Positions 1-11,052 of a stretch of DNA of 64,000 nt are shown here, one piece after another. The first letter of the stretch is position 1, and each line of letters opens with the position of its first letter. The stretch is taken from the NCBI GenBank assembly GCA_030435675.1, contig CM059624.1, forward strand, positions 2,566,769 to 2,630,768, given 5' to 3'. The DNA is from Steinernema hermaphroditum (Eukaryota; Nematoda; Chromadorea; Rhabditida; Steinernematidae). Made by a program: the position numbers and the translations under genes. Below the pieces are notes generated by a model. That model made no database searches. It was given only the letters and a program-made list of their open reading frames with translations, and was not told where the DNA came from.

Positions 1-221
1 ATGTATAAGGCTAATAAAGCAATTGTTGCCTAATAGCTACAGTTTCGGGTCGAGGCACTTGTATCATCAGGGCATCAGGCCTTCGAATTCGCCCTACTTT
101 GCATCACTACTGGGTCATGGCTGTATATAATAGAGAAGACGTGTTTTTTTGTTCCGTGTTGGTCCCTTCAAATTCAATATCCCTATCGAATATTTCACAT
201 TTAAATTTCAGACGTCCAGCC

Positions 222-2581
222 ATGACTAACGAACCAATGCCAGAAACCGACTGGCGCTCGATCTACATCGCCTCATTCATCGCTTTCTGTGCGGCCGTTC
301 AGTTTGGCCTCTACTTCGCCAGCTTGTGGCCGTACCTCCAAACCGTAACCCCACCTATGTCCCTGTTTTCATATCATAGAAAGTGTAGATCGATAATGAG
401 GTCACCGAACAGTTCCTCGGATTCATCGTTGCCGCCTACAGTATCGCCACTTGCATAGCCGCACCGATCTTCGGATTCTGGAGCAACAAAATCCGACAAG
501 TGGCGCTGCCCATGACCACGGGAATTCTGTCCATGTTCACGGGAAACCTGATCTATCTCAGCTGCGAACTGTTGCCATCTCACAGGAGATATGCATTGTT
601 TGTTGGACGCTTCTTGACTGGAATTGGATCAGGTAAGCCATACTTTCTATTCGACCAAGTTACAGTAATATTTCAGCCAATATTCCACTTCTTCGAGCCT
701 ATGCGTCTACTGCCTGTAATCCTGAAGATAGACCTAGGGCTATGTCCTTTTTAACTGGAGGCATCACCCTGGGTCTCGTGATTGGTCCGGCCATTCAAGG
801 ACTCTTCACCTCGATCGGATACCCCGGATTCGTCATTTTCCCCAACTTCAGCATCAGCATGTATACAGCGTCAGCGTACGGAGCCTGTGTTATGAACGCC
901 CTCAGCTTGATCTGTCTGAAGTATTTCTTTGTCGAGAAGTACTCTGGAATTCACAAGGAGAATGTTCAGGAAACGGTATGTTGTGGCCAAAAGGCTAACG
1001 AATCAATGTGTGGTTACCGTTACGACCTTCATTTCTGAGCGACTCGTAAAGATGGGCGTATTTTCATGTGATGTCATAGGTCTAGGGACGATTCAAATCG
1101 CGGTCAAATAGGCCTAACAAGCATGCTGTCAAAAGTGCCACAGGATAGGGCTGAGTAAGTGTACAAACCGAATTTTACAGACATCCTTTCGAGGGATGTC
1201 GAACAGTCAAAAATGTTTTTGCCTCTACAAATATGATTCATGTGGTCGTAAAGCGGAAACAAGAAAGACGGCTGAGTTAGGATTCGAACCGGGGTCTAGA
1301 AAACAGCAGGCGGACTCTTTACCGACTGCGCCATTCAAACTCTCGACATAAGTGGGCCTAAATGGTGTGTACCTTACCTCGTATCTCTGGCCTTTTTTGA
1401 AACCCTTTTTGAGTCATAGCTGAACGAGAGCAGCTACTTATCGCATCAGCTTTGTGCACTCGCCGGGGCTATCGTCATCCTTGTTGATTGGCATTGGACA
1501 CTCATTGAACACTACGCTTTCTTTTCAGGAAGACACAGTCAAGGTCCCCAAATTTGACCGTATCGCTGCGTTCATATGCAACTTCACTCGATTCGCCCAA
1601 CAGTTCATCTTCACAAACATCGAGTTGTATGATTCATCATCTCACTCCCCACTTTACACACTTTGTTTCAGCATTTCGAGCCCTTACGCCATGGCAATGT
1701 TCGCCTTCACTAGGCACGATACCGTTCAATACGGTTCAATTGCTCAGACTGGAATGGGTCTCATGGGAGTGGTTATCTTCGCAGCCTTCATCCTCTGTAA
1801 ATTGAACAAACGGTAGATGAACGATACCGATGAACATTTATTATATTGGTTTTAGGGTGAAGTACCGCATTGGAACTATTGTCGCCTTTGTCAGCATGCT
1901 GATCTTCCATCTTCTTACCTATCCTTGGCCCTTCCTTTCGGGTCAGCTGCAGATTTATAGTGAAAAAGGTAGGTTTCTGTAGGAGATTCTCTAACGCAAG
2001 TTCTGTTCTTTCCTCGCTTCTTGGACGGGGTTACAATAGGGTGTGACCAGGTCATAGATACCCCATTTTTGAGAACTCCAAATCACGGTTCACCTAATCA
2101 CACGATATCCTTTTCAGGAATGCTCAACTCTAGCGATGAACAAGTGGGCTGCAATATTGACCACATTCAATGGTGCGAGTCTACCTCCCCTGTTAACCCG
2201 TGGCTGTACTACATTTCCTTCGTGATCTTCTTCGGACTGGGCTATCCTGTAATCGATCTCTGCAACAACACTGTCTACGGAAGAGTGCTCGGTCCTAGAA
2301 GACAGGGATTCATGCAGGGAATCCTGCAAGTCTCTTCTGGTATCGCCAGAATCGTCGGACCACTCAGCATCGGTGTCATCTACAGTACTTATGGACCCAA
2401 ACTGATCTGGATTGTAGAGATCGTTGTGATTGTTGTTACGATTTTGTTGTGGATAGTCTTCTATAGAAGGCTTGTGACGCTACAGGTCGTTTCTGTAAAG
2501 GAGGCCTCTGCTCTAATATCGAAAGGTTCTGAAAAGTGTGAAATCATGTTGGAAAATGAAGAAAGTCGTGATGGAGCCTAG
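222..2581 (+). CDS. MFSD8/CLN7-like major facilitator transporter, 7 exons
   Basis: Exons 222-344, 389-632, 677-975, 1529-1626, 1672-1812, 1856-1968 and 2118-2581 join in phase to 493 codons plus no leftover bases. The protein starts MTNEPMPETDW and reads through a first membrane segment ending LWPYLQT. It then has the MFS loop GFWSNKIRQVALP, the segment RFLTGIGSANIPLLRAYAS and a second half ending in a cytosolic tail. This order and the phrase WPYLQ-(I/V)D matches the MFSD8 (CLN7) family of endolysosomal MFS proteins, which in vertebrates run to about 518 residues. The start is chosen because a TTTCAG acceptor lies 10 nt upstream (206-211), as expected for trans-splicing. Introns are 40-150 nt except the third (976-1528), which holds a tRNA-like relic. 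Localisation and substrate are inferred from the family only; another MFS subfamily is possible. Confidence 0.82.
1273..1342 (-). pseudogene. tRNA-like relic with A and B boxes
   Basis: On the minus strand there is an A-box-like TGGCGCAGTCGG and a B-box GGTTCGAATCC. The ends can form a 7-bp acceptor stem (GAGTTTG with CTAACTC, one mismatch). No clean five-pair anticodon stem is visible. It lies inside intron 3 of the MFS gene. It is either a decayed tRNA or the head of a tRNA-derived repeat. Confidence 0.5.
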
Positions 2582-2768
2582 ATTCCAAAAGAAGAAGAGT
2601 GTAATATATCAAAAATTGTTTTATATACACCAACTCATCAAACTGGCTATGTTTGTACTTGTATCTATCTTTGTATCTATGTGCATTTTAACCAACGAAC
2701 TCTTGCTTTTTTCTGAGGATGTATCATGTACATCTCTGTCTTCTTTGTAACATTATCCGTTCATACTC

Positions 2769-2774
2769 AATAAA
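2769..2774 (+). terminator. Polyadenylation signal of the MFSD8-like gene
   Basis: A canonical AATAAA hexamer lies about 190 nt past the stop codon at 2581, followed within 10 nt by an A-rich run at 2781-2790. Confidence 0.6.
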
Positions 2775-2844
2775 CTTTGCAAAAAAAAACAGCCTCCGTG
2801 TTATATCATGAAGTAAAAAAATAGACCCCTTATATCAGCGAGGT

Positions 2845-3010
2845 CTTTCGTGTCGGTGGCGATCGGTTGGTTCTCTCAGAAATGAGTTAAGTGAGCAGTC
2901 GTTCTTGACCATCATTCTTGGCACAATGATCACCCTAGCTCCTAAAAGGCCTGGAACATGGAGCTGTTGTTCTAACGTCAATCCGAAGTTCGAACCTACA
3001 GCGCTTCGAT
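2845..3010 (+). repeat. Dispersed repeat family B, copy 1
   Basis: The block contains GGCACAATGATCACC and a gagttaagtgagcagtcgtt-like stretch. Related text occurs at 41130-41235 (GGCACAATGATAACCCCGTT), 55250-55320 (GGCGCAATGATCGCCCCGTT) and partly 10490-10560. No open frame or terminal repeat is evident. The rest of 2600-3330 holds nothing else recognisable. Confidence 0.5.
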
Positions 3011-3329
3011 TATAGTTCCCCATATCTCGCTCTCCCGCAGTTCTCCACCGATTTATCGCCATCGCCTCTGATACCCACACAAAGTAAGACGTCTTTGACT
3101 CTAATGTCACCTCTACCGCCGAAGCGAGATGAGAAGAAACAGTCATCTGTCTTCTGGTATGTAAGACTCTGTGGCGTAAGCCTCCGCGTATAGCGCAGGT
3201 CATTGATTCTCATATAAGCTTGTAAATCATGCGAGGGGTCGCTACGTTTTTCGTCTGTTTACCCTACCGGCGATTATACAGTCGTTTTTTATTCAACTCT
3301 ACCCCGCAAATAAATCAATGGCGTAGCGG

Positions 3330-3436
3330 TGCCAGAGGTATAGCGGCAGTGAACTACAAACGTGTGGGTTGTCTGTGTGGCTCATTGCCAGTGCGTTTCA
3401 TTCGTAATCGGTCTGGGTGGGTTCGACACCGGCCGC
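3330..3436 (+). repeat. tRNA-derived SINE-like repeat, copy 1
   Basis: The sequence has TGTGTGGCTCATTGCCAGTG followed about 40 nt later by a B-box-like GGGTTCGACACC. The same head occurs at 5155-5226 (-), 38219-38300 (+), 62600-62660 (-) and 63697-63770 (+), with a degraded version near 7790-7860. This copy lacks the conserved 3' part seen in the 63.7-kb copy. Confidence 0.6.
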
Positions 3437-3707
3437 AGCCCTCATTTAAGTATAACAGTTCCTGTTTGTCGTTCACCCAGCTCACCATTAATACCAATCG
3501 CCCCTTCCTTGTAATCATTGCAAGGTTTCTATCTCTGCAAGCTACATTATATACAGTTGTAGCTCACTCTTTGCAGTTTTTAGCGCTGTTTCTACCGTCC
3601 ATCCTTCTACCGATTGTCATTCCCATACACACACTTTATCACAAATCACAACACAACATCGAATGACTACAAATACTAACAGATATGTATGTGGAAACGT
3701 CATAAAA

Positions 3708-4184
3708 TTAAAGAATCGTGCACGCCTTGGACCGTTGATTTCTGCTGTCGTGCTTAAAGTCGTGATCACGGGCCTTGGTGCTGGTGTGCATTTGCTCCAT
3801 TTGCTGCTGCTTCTTTTTCTTCTTCTTGTCACCCTCTTTATCGCCCTCCTTGTCCTTCTTCTTCATGTCCTTCTTGTCCTTTTTGTCCTTGGTGGTGCGC
3901 TTCTTGTCCTCGACGAGTCGGGTCTTTCCTTTCAAAGCGAGCTGCTGCTGACGGTAGATCTCAAGAAGCTCTTCTTCAGCGGAAGAAGAGCCGCGGCGAT
4001 GGCCGACCTAGAAAAGGAGGATATGAATGCAGGGCAGTGGGTTGACTACTGTAAGCGTTGGTTTGTTGGTGGCCCTATCATTAGAATCGGTCTATTATCA
4101 TACCATCTGCTGTGTTGGAAGCTCATTCATCCATTCAGGACGTTCCGACATCTCCTTATGATTGGTCTTGGTCTTCCACCCCAT
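3708..4184 (-). CDS. Lysine-rich protein with C-terminal CaaX box
   Basis: Two exons on the minus strand, 4184-4104 (MGWKTKTNHKEMSER...) and 4007-3708, join in phase 0 across a GT...TTTTCTAG intron to give a 126-residue protein. The middle is a highly charged run of KDKK and KKKDKEGDKEGD units followed by six lysines and three glutamines. The last four residues are CTIL. A cysteine-aliphatic-aliphatic-Leu end is the signature read by geranylgeranyltransferase I, and a nearby polybasic stretch often helps such proteins bind membranes. I do not recognise the family. The codon pattern, the exact splice phase and an opposite-strand frame that is clearly a shadow support this as a real gene. Prenylation is inference from the terminus alone. 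Confidence 0.68.
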
Positions 4185-4199
4185 GACCTTGTTTGAAAA

Positions 4200-5050
4200 G
4201 GAGCCTATTTGCGATATCTGGAAAGACGATCAGTGAGCCCGATTTTTATTGGATGGCATGAGTGGCCAAGAGAGGAATTTTCCTTGATAGTTTTATGGTC
4301 ATGTTGGTCACTATGCGCAAGGGACAGCTGGGCCTGTTCCACTGACTTTGGAATGCTCCCCATTAAAGCTAAGGAAAGTGTTCGTTAGAAGATCTTCCGA
4401 TTTCGTAGGCTACGACATTTCCTGAAAAATAGGAAAAGAATTTTTATTTTTACACCCATTTTACGTAAGATGCTGACGTAAAAACTGCTGCTTTTAAAAG
4501 ATGCGCCTTTACGGATGTGAAATTTGAACTTAGGGTCATATTGCCATACGGTAGCCACAACTAATGGTTGCTATGAATCGAACCATAGCTGGCGAAATTG
4601 GACGTTCAGTTCGAATGTGTGAAAGTAATGGTACAGTTGGACGCCCGTAAAGACCCCCAAGAATGTTTTAGGTGGCTCCTGTGAGTCGGGTTCCGGTCAG
4701 TTTGCGCGAAACCTTGTTGCCAGAAGGGCGGCTGAACAGGAATACACGACGGAGTGACTATCTGGATTGACCTTTCGGGTGGCCCATCAAGGTAGATGTC
4801 TACAAAGTCATTGATGCGGCATCCAAACGGTACAATGGTCGGAAAATGAAAAAGACAAGAGAAGGGTAACAGGCACGTTCCGGAATATCACCTTATAGGT
4901 CTATAACCCCATTTCAACCTTGCTCTCAGCATCATCCTTGAAATGCAAAAGAAGCACTGCTTTTTTAACAAATTTAGAACAAACCCGAGGAATCACGAAC
5001 TTATGAGGCACGTAACTTAGCGCGCGGAATTTGAAGTGCATTTTCCACAA
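4200..5050. other. Intergenic stretch without recognised features
   Basis: I read both strands of this stretch and found no exon with supported splice sites, no tRNA and no clear repeat. Confidence 0.4.
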
Positions 5051-5054
5051 TGTC

Positions 5055-5260
5055 AATCCCCTATATATAAATGGAGAACCGACGGGTCCATCTGTTTGTG
5101 TCTGTGTGTTTTTCCGTGAGCACGGAGAAAACACCCACACAAAGTTAGGACCCCCTAGGGGAACCGAACCCGGCACCGCCCGCTTACAAACGAAGCACGT
5201 TCGCAATGAGCCACACAAGCAGTTGAGATGGTAGCGCTATACTTCCACCATATCACTGGG
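5055..5260 (-). repeat. tRNA-derived SINE-like repeat, copy 2
   Basis: Read on the minus strand, the head carries TGTGTGGCTCATTGCGAACG and a B-box GGGTTCGGTTCCCC, with an upstream AGTATAGCGCTACCA stretch. The body contains a short inverted repeat around the GTGTTTTC / GAAAACAC motifs. The distal end is CTCCATTTATATATAGGGGA. It matches the copies at 62494-62690 and 63662-63858 over almost the whole length. Confidence 0.72.
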
Positions 5261-5364
5261 GGCGCAAGGCTTTGCGTTTCTTTACAGTTTTTGTGCTGTT
5301 TTTAGCGTATTTTTTAGCTTTGCAGTTTTTTTGGACAACTTCAGTCATTTGCATAAGCACCAAT

Positions 5365-5440
5365 CTTACCGCCCGCAGGGCTATTGGTGTCTTGCCGCCC
5401 GCAGGGCTATGGTGTCTTGCCGCCCGCAGGGCTACGGGCT
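5365..5440 (+). repeat. Short tandem repeat of a 25-bp unit
   Basis: Three consecutive units begin CTTACCGCCCGCAGGGCTAT or CTTGCCGCCCGCAGGGCTAT at 5365, 5391 and 5416. The same unit occurs next to the SINE copy at 62.77 and 62.87 kb and, degraded, at 58.44 kb, so it probably belongs to a larger composite element. The remainder up to 6060 shows nothing else I can name. Confidence 0.75.
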
Positions 5441-6068
5441 AATTGGCTTTTAGTACCTGGAGGGCGCGAATTCGCGCGCAGCCGGGTTTATCTAGCATAA
5501 TAACCAAAAGCAAGAGGTCGAAACTAGCATCATTTTCATTGTTGCACACGGCCTAGCGTTAGGCATAGTTCTTTCACAGTTTAGGCTTAGGCTTTGTGAT
5601 TTGAGTTTGCGCTCTAAATTCCGTGCGTGCTAAGTTCCGCGCCCTAAGTTCGTGCTTTCCAAACCCGAGACACCCACGCACCCACCGAACCCCATTCGTA
5701 CACTGACCGCCTGTCCTTTGAGCATTCCACCTGTTATGTTCTATTCGCATTGTTATGATCCTTGGTAAAATAATTATAATAAACACATAAACAGCTTAGT
5801 GTAAGCATACTGTAACGACAAGGAAGAGATCTCTGTTTGACCATATGCAAGTATCACCATAGATGGCTGGATAGATGCCTCAGAGTCCTACACTACCACG
5901 ATCCAAATTGTGAAAGGCCCTCAAGGTTGAGGATGATATACCTTCGTGGTCCTATATGGCGGCCTGTAAATTGTGGCTTTCTTTTAGGTTTACTTTACCA
6001 TGACACTTTGCTCGAACAAATGTTAAATGGTTATGTTACCTCACTCTCATTAAGAATCTCTGGTCGGC

Positions 6069-6669
6069 CTAATGCTTCAGCTGCAAGAAAATCACTTTGG
6101 TCATCCTATCTCGTCATTTCCCTCGTACTCAAGTGAAAGGAACCGAATTTTTAGTCTTTGAATCAAGGCCATAATGTTGGTGCATACGGTAGTTTCCTTA
6201 ACTTTGTGTAGGCGACCCACACCCAACCCTTCTTTACATACCTCCCATATTTCTTTCTTCTTAGGCGACGGCTCCTTGGCTGCCGTATCTATACGTCGCT
6301 TAGACGGACTCTCCGGCGCCGATCCGGTGTTCGCTATATCCGCCACCACCTTGTCCACGATGCTGTTTGTCTTCTTGACCGGAGAGTTGTACACTTGTTC
6401 CTTCATGCGCTCCACTCGTTGCGCGAGATCCGAATTCTGACTGTGTGCACTTTTCAGTGAAAAGGCTGAAATCCCTAAGCCAGTCATTTCCCCTCTTAGT
6501 AGCCGAACTTACTGGAATCGCTCTTTTCGAAGATCTTCCCTGCTGGATGTCCTTTCATCGCCGCCGCCAGGGGAGACCCCTCTTCGACGCCATTTTCGGC
6601 GACCGCCTCTTTCGCCGCCTCGTACAGGCCGAACGTTTTGAACCCCTTCCCGAGGCCAACGTCCACCAT
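6069..6669 (-). CDS. Unknown charged protein, at least 2 exons
   Basis: Minus-strand exons 6669-6513 and 6465-6242 join in phase 1 across a 47-nt intron (GTAAGT...TTTCAG). They give a protein starting MVDVGLGKGFKTFGLYEAAK, passing through HPAGKIFEKSDSTFSLKS and ending in a basic SPSKRR...EPSPKKK stretch that could be a nuclear localisation signal. An acceptor (CTTTAG) lies only 4 nt before the ATG, which fits trans-splicing. The last exon is uncertain. A strong TTTTCTTGCAG acceptor at 6081-6091 would add LKH and a stop (6080-6069). Reading through the donor instead gives a longer tail to 6101. I do not recognise the family. Confidence 0.6.
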
Positions 6670-6689
6670 CCTCCTAAAGAAAGAACTGA

Positions 6690-8500
6690 AATTATGAGCG
6701 GAGCGTAGTCGGGAAATCGGCTAATAACGAAGACGAAGACGAAAACAACTCCGGAGCGAGGCAATTAGCGTCGGGATACTGTCCGGCGGACGTGAGTCAA
6801 GTGATTTCCTGTCCACGGTCGACGGTTCATCGACGCAGATGTGTTTTGACGCTGTTTTTGGGAATTCGGAAGGCGACCGACCGGGTGACGTCCGAGCGAT
6901 GGATGGATGGCAAGAAGGGGCCGAAAATAATAACAGCGTAAATGCTATGCTTTTCGCCTCTGTGTAGTGACGGTCTTCTTAATGGAGCCTCGCAGAGGGA
7001 AAGGAAAACAGCTGAGTGCCATCAGAAGGAGTACTTTGTCGAAGAAACGGGAGCAACCACTTTAAATCAGTCGATTTTGGGGGTATTTCGGTGCTTAATC
7101 GTGACAATAGACAGAAGACACTCCCAAGCGAGGCATAGAACAGGCCACATACCGGTGTGGCTGGAGACGCCTACAGCTGCGGGGGTAAGACTGGTGCTTA
7201 TGGAATCGTTTTTGCACAAGTCTAATACGTTTATAAGGTTCATAAATCCATGACGCCACCTTCGCCGCCTTCGCCGCTGTCATGCCCGCATCAGTGTGAG
7301 GCTAAAGGCCCGTTTATACTCTGCGCGGCAGAAAGGCGACCTTATGAATTCCACATTGTCCAGAGTTATATTATATTGGCATGATGTTTACGCGATCAGC
7401 AAAGTTTATCTAAAAGCACATGGCCGCACACGCGAAAGAGTTAATGGCATTTCGGACTCCAAAGACGCCTACCGGTGGTAAACACCGTGGAAAGCCTGAT
7501 GACCTTTCGGATAGAGACACTACAGCCCGGCAGGCGGCAGAATTGGCGCTCATAGAATCGCTTCCATTCTGACCAGGTAGACAATTGGTGGCCTCTCGCT
7601 CTCTGATAGTGGCATTGAACCGGTTGATTCTGAAATGTCGCACAATAGCGAACGTATTTGGTTTGTAATCAGTAAACTTTCTTTAAAGACTGGAAGTACA
7701 CGACCGCGTATGCGAAAGGCTGAATGATATTTCGATTTGTGACACCAAGAGCCCTGCGGGTGGGTCTATCGGTCTCGCATAGCGACAGTGAACCTGTATA
7801 CTGAAAGTGTCTGCATTGCTTATTGCGTACGCGTTTCATTCGTAGTCGGCCTCGGTCCCCAATTTTTCTGCTCTCTGGAACTGACCGTGTAGGGCGTCTC
7901 ATATTGCATAAGTAAGGAACAAATCGCACCGCAAAAACTGATCTTCCTCTGGTTTCTGCTGAAGACGATATCCGAGCATAGAGATCGGAAGTCCTATTGA
8001 TGTGCATCAGGGGACATCAGCAAGACGGTTGAACACAGTCGGCAAAGTGTGAAACCACGATTGGAGCAGTTGATTTCGGAGTTGAAAGGCTTCTTCCATT
8101 TCTCGGGATGGCGCAGGTGCAGTCGGGCGACGGTCTTCCTGATGAGACGGTGGAACTACGCCTCCCTGCTGTTCTAAGCCTTCTAGGAGCGGGGGTGTGA
8201 TCGGTATTCAGGGTTCAAATAGAACGCGGAACACGAATATGACATCAAACTTAGTGGGTACTTTTGCAAATCGACTTAAATCAAGAATCAAAGATGCTGC
8301 AGTTTATCGGACAGCCCTGGAGGGTGGAGAGGAGACCTTGTACTTCGTCTTGCCAATAACTTTGGAAGAACCTTTAGTCTCAAGTCGTTTTTGAAAAAAA
8401 AACACATTGATCGGCTCTCCATTTATACATAGGGGATACAACAATCCGTTTAGACATATCAGTAATACAAAGAATGTTAACAGTGTGACATTATTTATGC
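6690..8500. other. Repeat-rich intergenic region
   Basis: No supported gene. A degraded copy of the SINE head lies near 7785-7860 (GCATTGCTTATTGCGTACGC and GTAGTCGGCCTCGGT). A SINE 3' end (CTCCATTTATACATAGGGGA) lies at 8415-8436. Several long frames are present but have neither splice support nor recognisable motifs. Confidence 0.4.
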
Positions 8501-8519
8501 ACATGTCCATTACAGCACT

Positions 8520-9547
8520 TTATGAGGATACAAGCTTGTTCATGATCAACTGTACAGTTATGGGCGTATATTTCGTCGTACAGTCGTTGACTGCATTAAC
8601 TTGCTTCGCCTCTTCAACCGTCCACAAGTTGACGATCCTCTGAACTAGCGCGGTAAGCCCGTATCGATCGGCTATCTCGAACCATTTCTTAGGGTCCTTG
8701 CGGTTTAACAGATCTTGTTCTATAGCCAAGAGAGCTGTTTCGCATTTGAGCTTGTGAGCCAGACGCAGCGTATTCCTCACGTCTCTATCTAAACAGTCTG
8801 CATTAAGTCAGGAAGCGTACTATATGGTCACTTGCCAAGCGGTCTGGCCGGAATTCCAAAGAAATAGTGAAGAAGAATGCGGAAGATTTCTTCCTTCACT
8901 CCTCTGATACGGTATTCCTCGCGGTCCTCTCGGAAGATGTTGTCGAGCACTGGAGACTGGCTGCAAAGGAGCTGTAAAACGCGTCTACATGAAGCAGAAG
9001 TTGGGATTTACCGCTTTTGGGACGTACATGTCCGTTCCATCGTCGAAGACCAGTTTTGTGTCCATGAAAGAAGAGGGCCTATCGACCAGGAACACCTTAG
9101 ATCTGAACAAGACGATATGAGGTTCGAAAAAGAAAGCTCATTCACTGACCTTCCAACTTGAAAGAAATACGAAACGTTTAGTCCACCCTGAATGTTTTGG
9201 GTGTAGTTGCCCAACGCGGTTGTGATCAAGCCGTACTGCGAAGCGGAAGTCACGTCCTAAAAGGATTGTATTACTCGACCTTTAACACGAAGTCTTACCG
9301 ATCGTTTCTCGAGCAGAGTCCCGGCATGGCTTGTAACTATGATGGTGTGAGCGATGTCGGCGGCGAATACGATCGGTTCGCCGTCCAGGCCTATCCACAG
9401 AGTCACGATTAACGATTCGCTCTCGTCCTCGTAGGCGCAACGGAGACAAAGCGGAAGGTCGTCGATGGTGACGCCTGGTGTGACGAGTTCTTTGGTATTG
9501 AGGAAGTCATCGTATAGGGAGACTTGAAACAGATGGCTCCGCGACAT
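8520..9547 (-). CDS. BTB/POZ-domain protein, 5 exons
   Basis: Exons on the minus strand are 9547-9299, 9256-9150, 9102-9012, 8971-8836 and 8797-8520, giving 286 residues with all phases matching. The BTB fold spans about residues 130-240: FMDTKLVFDDGTDMYVPKA, then LLCSQSPVLDNIFREDREEY, then ILLHYFFGIP, then the helical NTLRLAHKLKCETALLAIEQ. The pattern of a short β-hairpin (DG-T-YVPKALL) followed by SPVL-IF is typical of BTB proteins, which often recruit cullin-3. The N-terminal 118 residues occupy the place of a MATH domain in nematode BATH proteins, but I cannot confirm the fold. Intron 4 (8835-8798) starts with GC, not GT, in a perfect G|GCAAGT context. An acceptor TTTAG lies 2 nt before the ATG. 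Confidence 0.78.
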
Positions 9548-9599
9548 ACCTAAATGAGGAGCTGCGGCATGGAGTGACGGAGGTGATGACACATGGGGA

Positions 9600-11040
9600 G
9601 ATATGAAATTGTGAGCGATGCGGGATGTGCAAGTTTACAGTTGATCCGCATGGTCACACCTCAGCATGATCTTCGTGTGACCTGGCGTGTACCACTGACA
9701 AGGGAATTGTCGAAGGTGCTACTTGTTTAACAGTTAAAGATCGATGTTTCTATGAGTTGTGTATAGGTGTCTCCTAAAGGTTTCTTAACGACGCGGTCGC
9801 TGATGAACCGGCTATGTCCTGCGTCAAACAACAAACGCTCCTTGAGAGTGATGAAGGTCGTGTTTTTCAGGCTGCTCCGGCTCTGGGCTGAATGTGGAGT
9901 CGACCTTAGAGAATATGGCGGTCGATAATCCGGCGCCATATTCTGCCAACACCACATTGTCCGAAAGCCGACGCCGCGCTCATCCCAGAGCCACTTCCCC
10001 ACCGTACGAAGAGAACCGTAGTCGGCATAAAGCCGTTTCAACCGTTCCCCCTTGAGATTTGAACTATCCTTAGGATCTGTCCTCTCAGGAATGAGCTGGG
10101 ATTTCGACCGCCCCCCTGGTAGAAGACTGTCAGGCATATAAATGTCCTAAGGAACCGTCTGGTTAGTTGAACTGGTTAAAAGTCCGGTTAGCTCGATCTA
10201 TCTGAATTGTCTAAAAATACAAAATATGACTGGCACATCCAGGAAACTCCAGTTCATTCTTGAGGGGATCAATTCCCAAAGGGGACGGATCAAATCCTCA
10301 AAAAAAGGGGACAGCTCAAAGCGCGAAAAGCGACGGTCTAAATCAGTTGAAAGCAAAGCTTTATGCCCCGTAGTCACCGCCTCGTATCGATATTCAGTTT
10401 CGAAGCTACGAAGTGCTGATTCAGGAGGAGATGTGACATTTGAACACGTGCAGCAGAGCCTTGGTTCGTAGCAGATCTTCGGTTCGGCTGAGGCCATAGA
10501 CTTCGAAATTGCCCCAATGATCGCTCCGGCTCCCAGAAGTCCTGAAACACCAGGGAGCCGTAGTTCTAATGCCTTCACCCGCTGTGCTGCCTTCATTGAA
10601 GCCAGCCTTTCGACACCGATCTGGCTGCCTTAAACTTTCGCTCTCATCGGTGCACACTTCTTCTTATCGCCTGCACCAATTTCCTATGACGGACAGTACG
10701 ATTGGCACTTAAACTGATATAGCGCTGACTGCGATATTTCACGGATAGAATTCAATGTTTTCAGCAACGTTTCGTCGTGTCAGTTAATCGGTTGTTATTT
10801 TTCATTTCTTCATGTGATCAAAACATCGATAATTGAATTATAAATCTATACATTTGACTGAATATAGTGATTATTTAAGCATCACCTTCCGATGGGGTCG
10901 CTTTCTTAATCGCATCAACATACATACCTGTTTGCCGCCCGCCTCTAATCGATAAATTCGTCGCGTGCTTTAGGCAAACATCTCACCGTTCGGTGGTAAA
11001 CACAGTACCAGCACATGCACCTTTTCTGTTTACTCCTTCC
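9600..11040. other. Intergenic region with dispersed-repeat fragments
   Basis: Between 10190 and 10660 there is a diverged copy of dispersed repeat text (CCAATGATCGCTCCGGCTCC, GTAGTTCTAATGCC) related to 2.9 kb and 57.7 kb. No exon chain, tRNA or terminal repeat is supported elsewhere in this stretch. Frames of up to 136 codons exist but show no motif. Confidence 0.4.
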
Positions 11041-11052
11041 AGGTAGTCAGAG

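Noticed and set aside
3663..4196. 177-codon plus-strand frame rich in leucine
   Set aside because: It is the complement of the lysine-rich CaaX gene on the minus strand (AAG/CTT mirroring), which has matching splice sites.
9727..10137. 136-codon minus-strand frame
   Set aside because: No domain, no splice partners, and it lies in a region with dispersed-repeat fragments.
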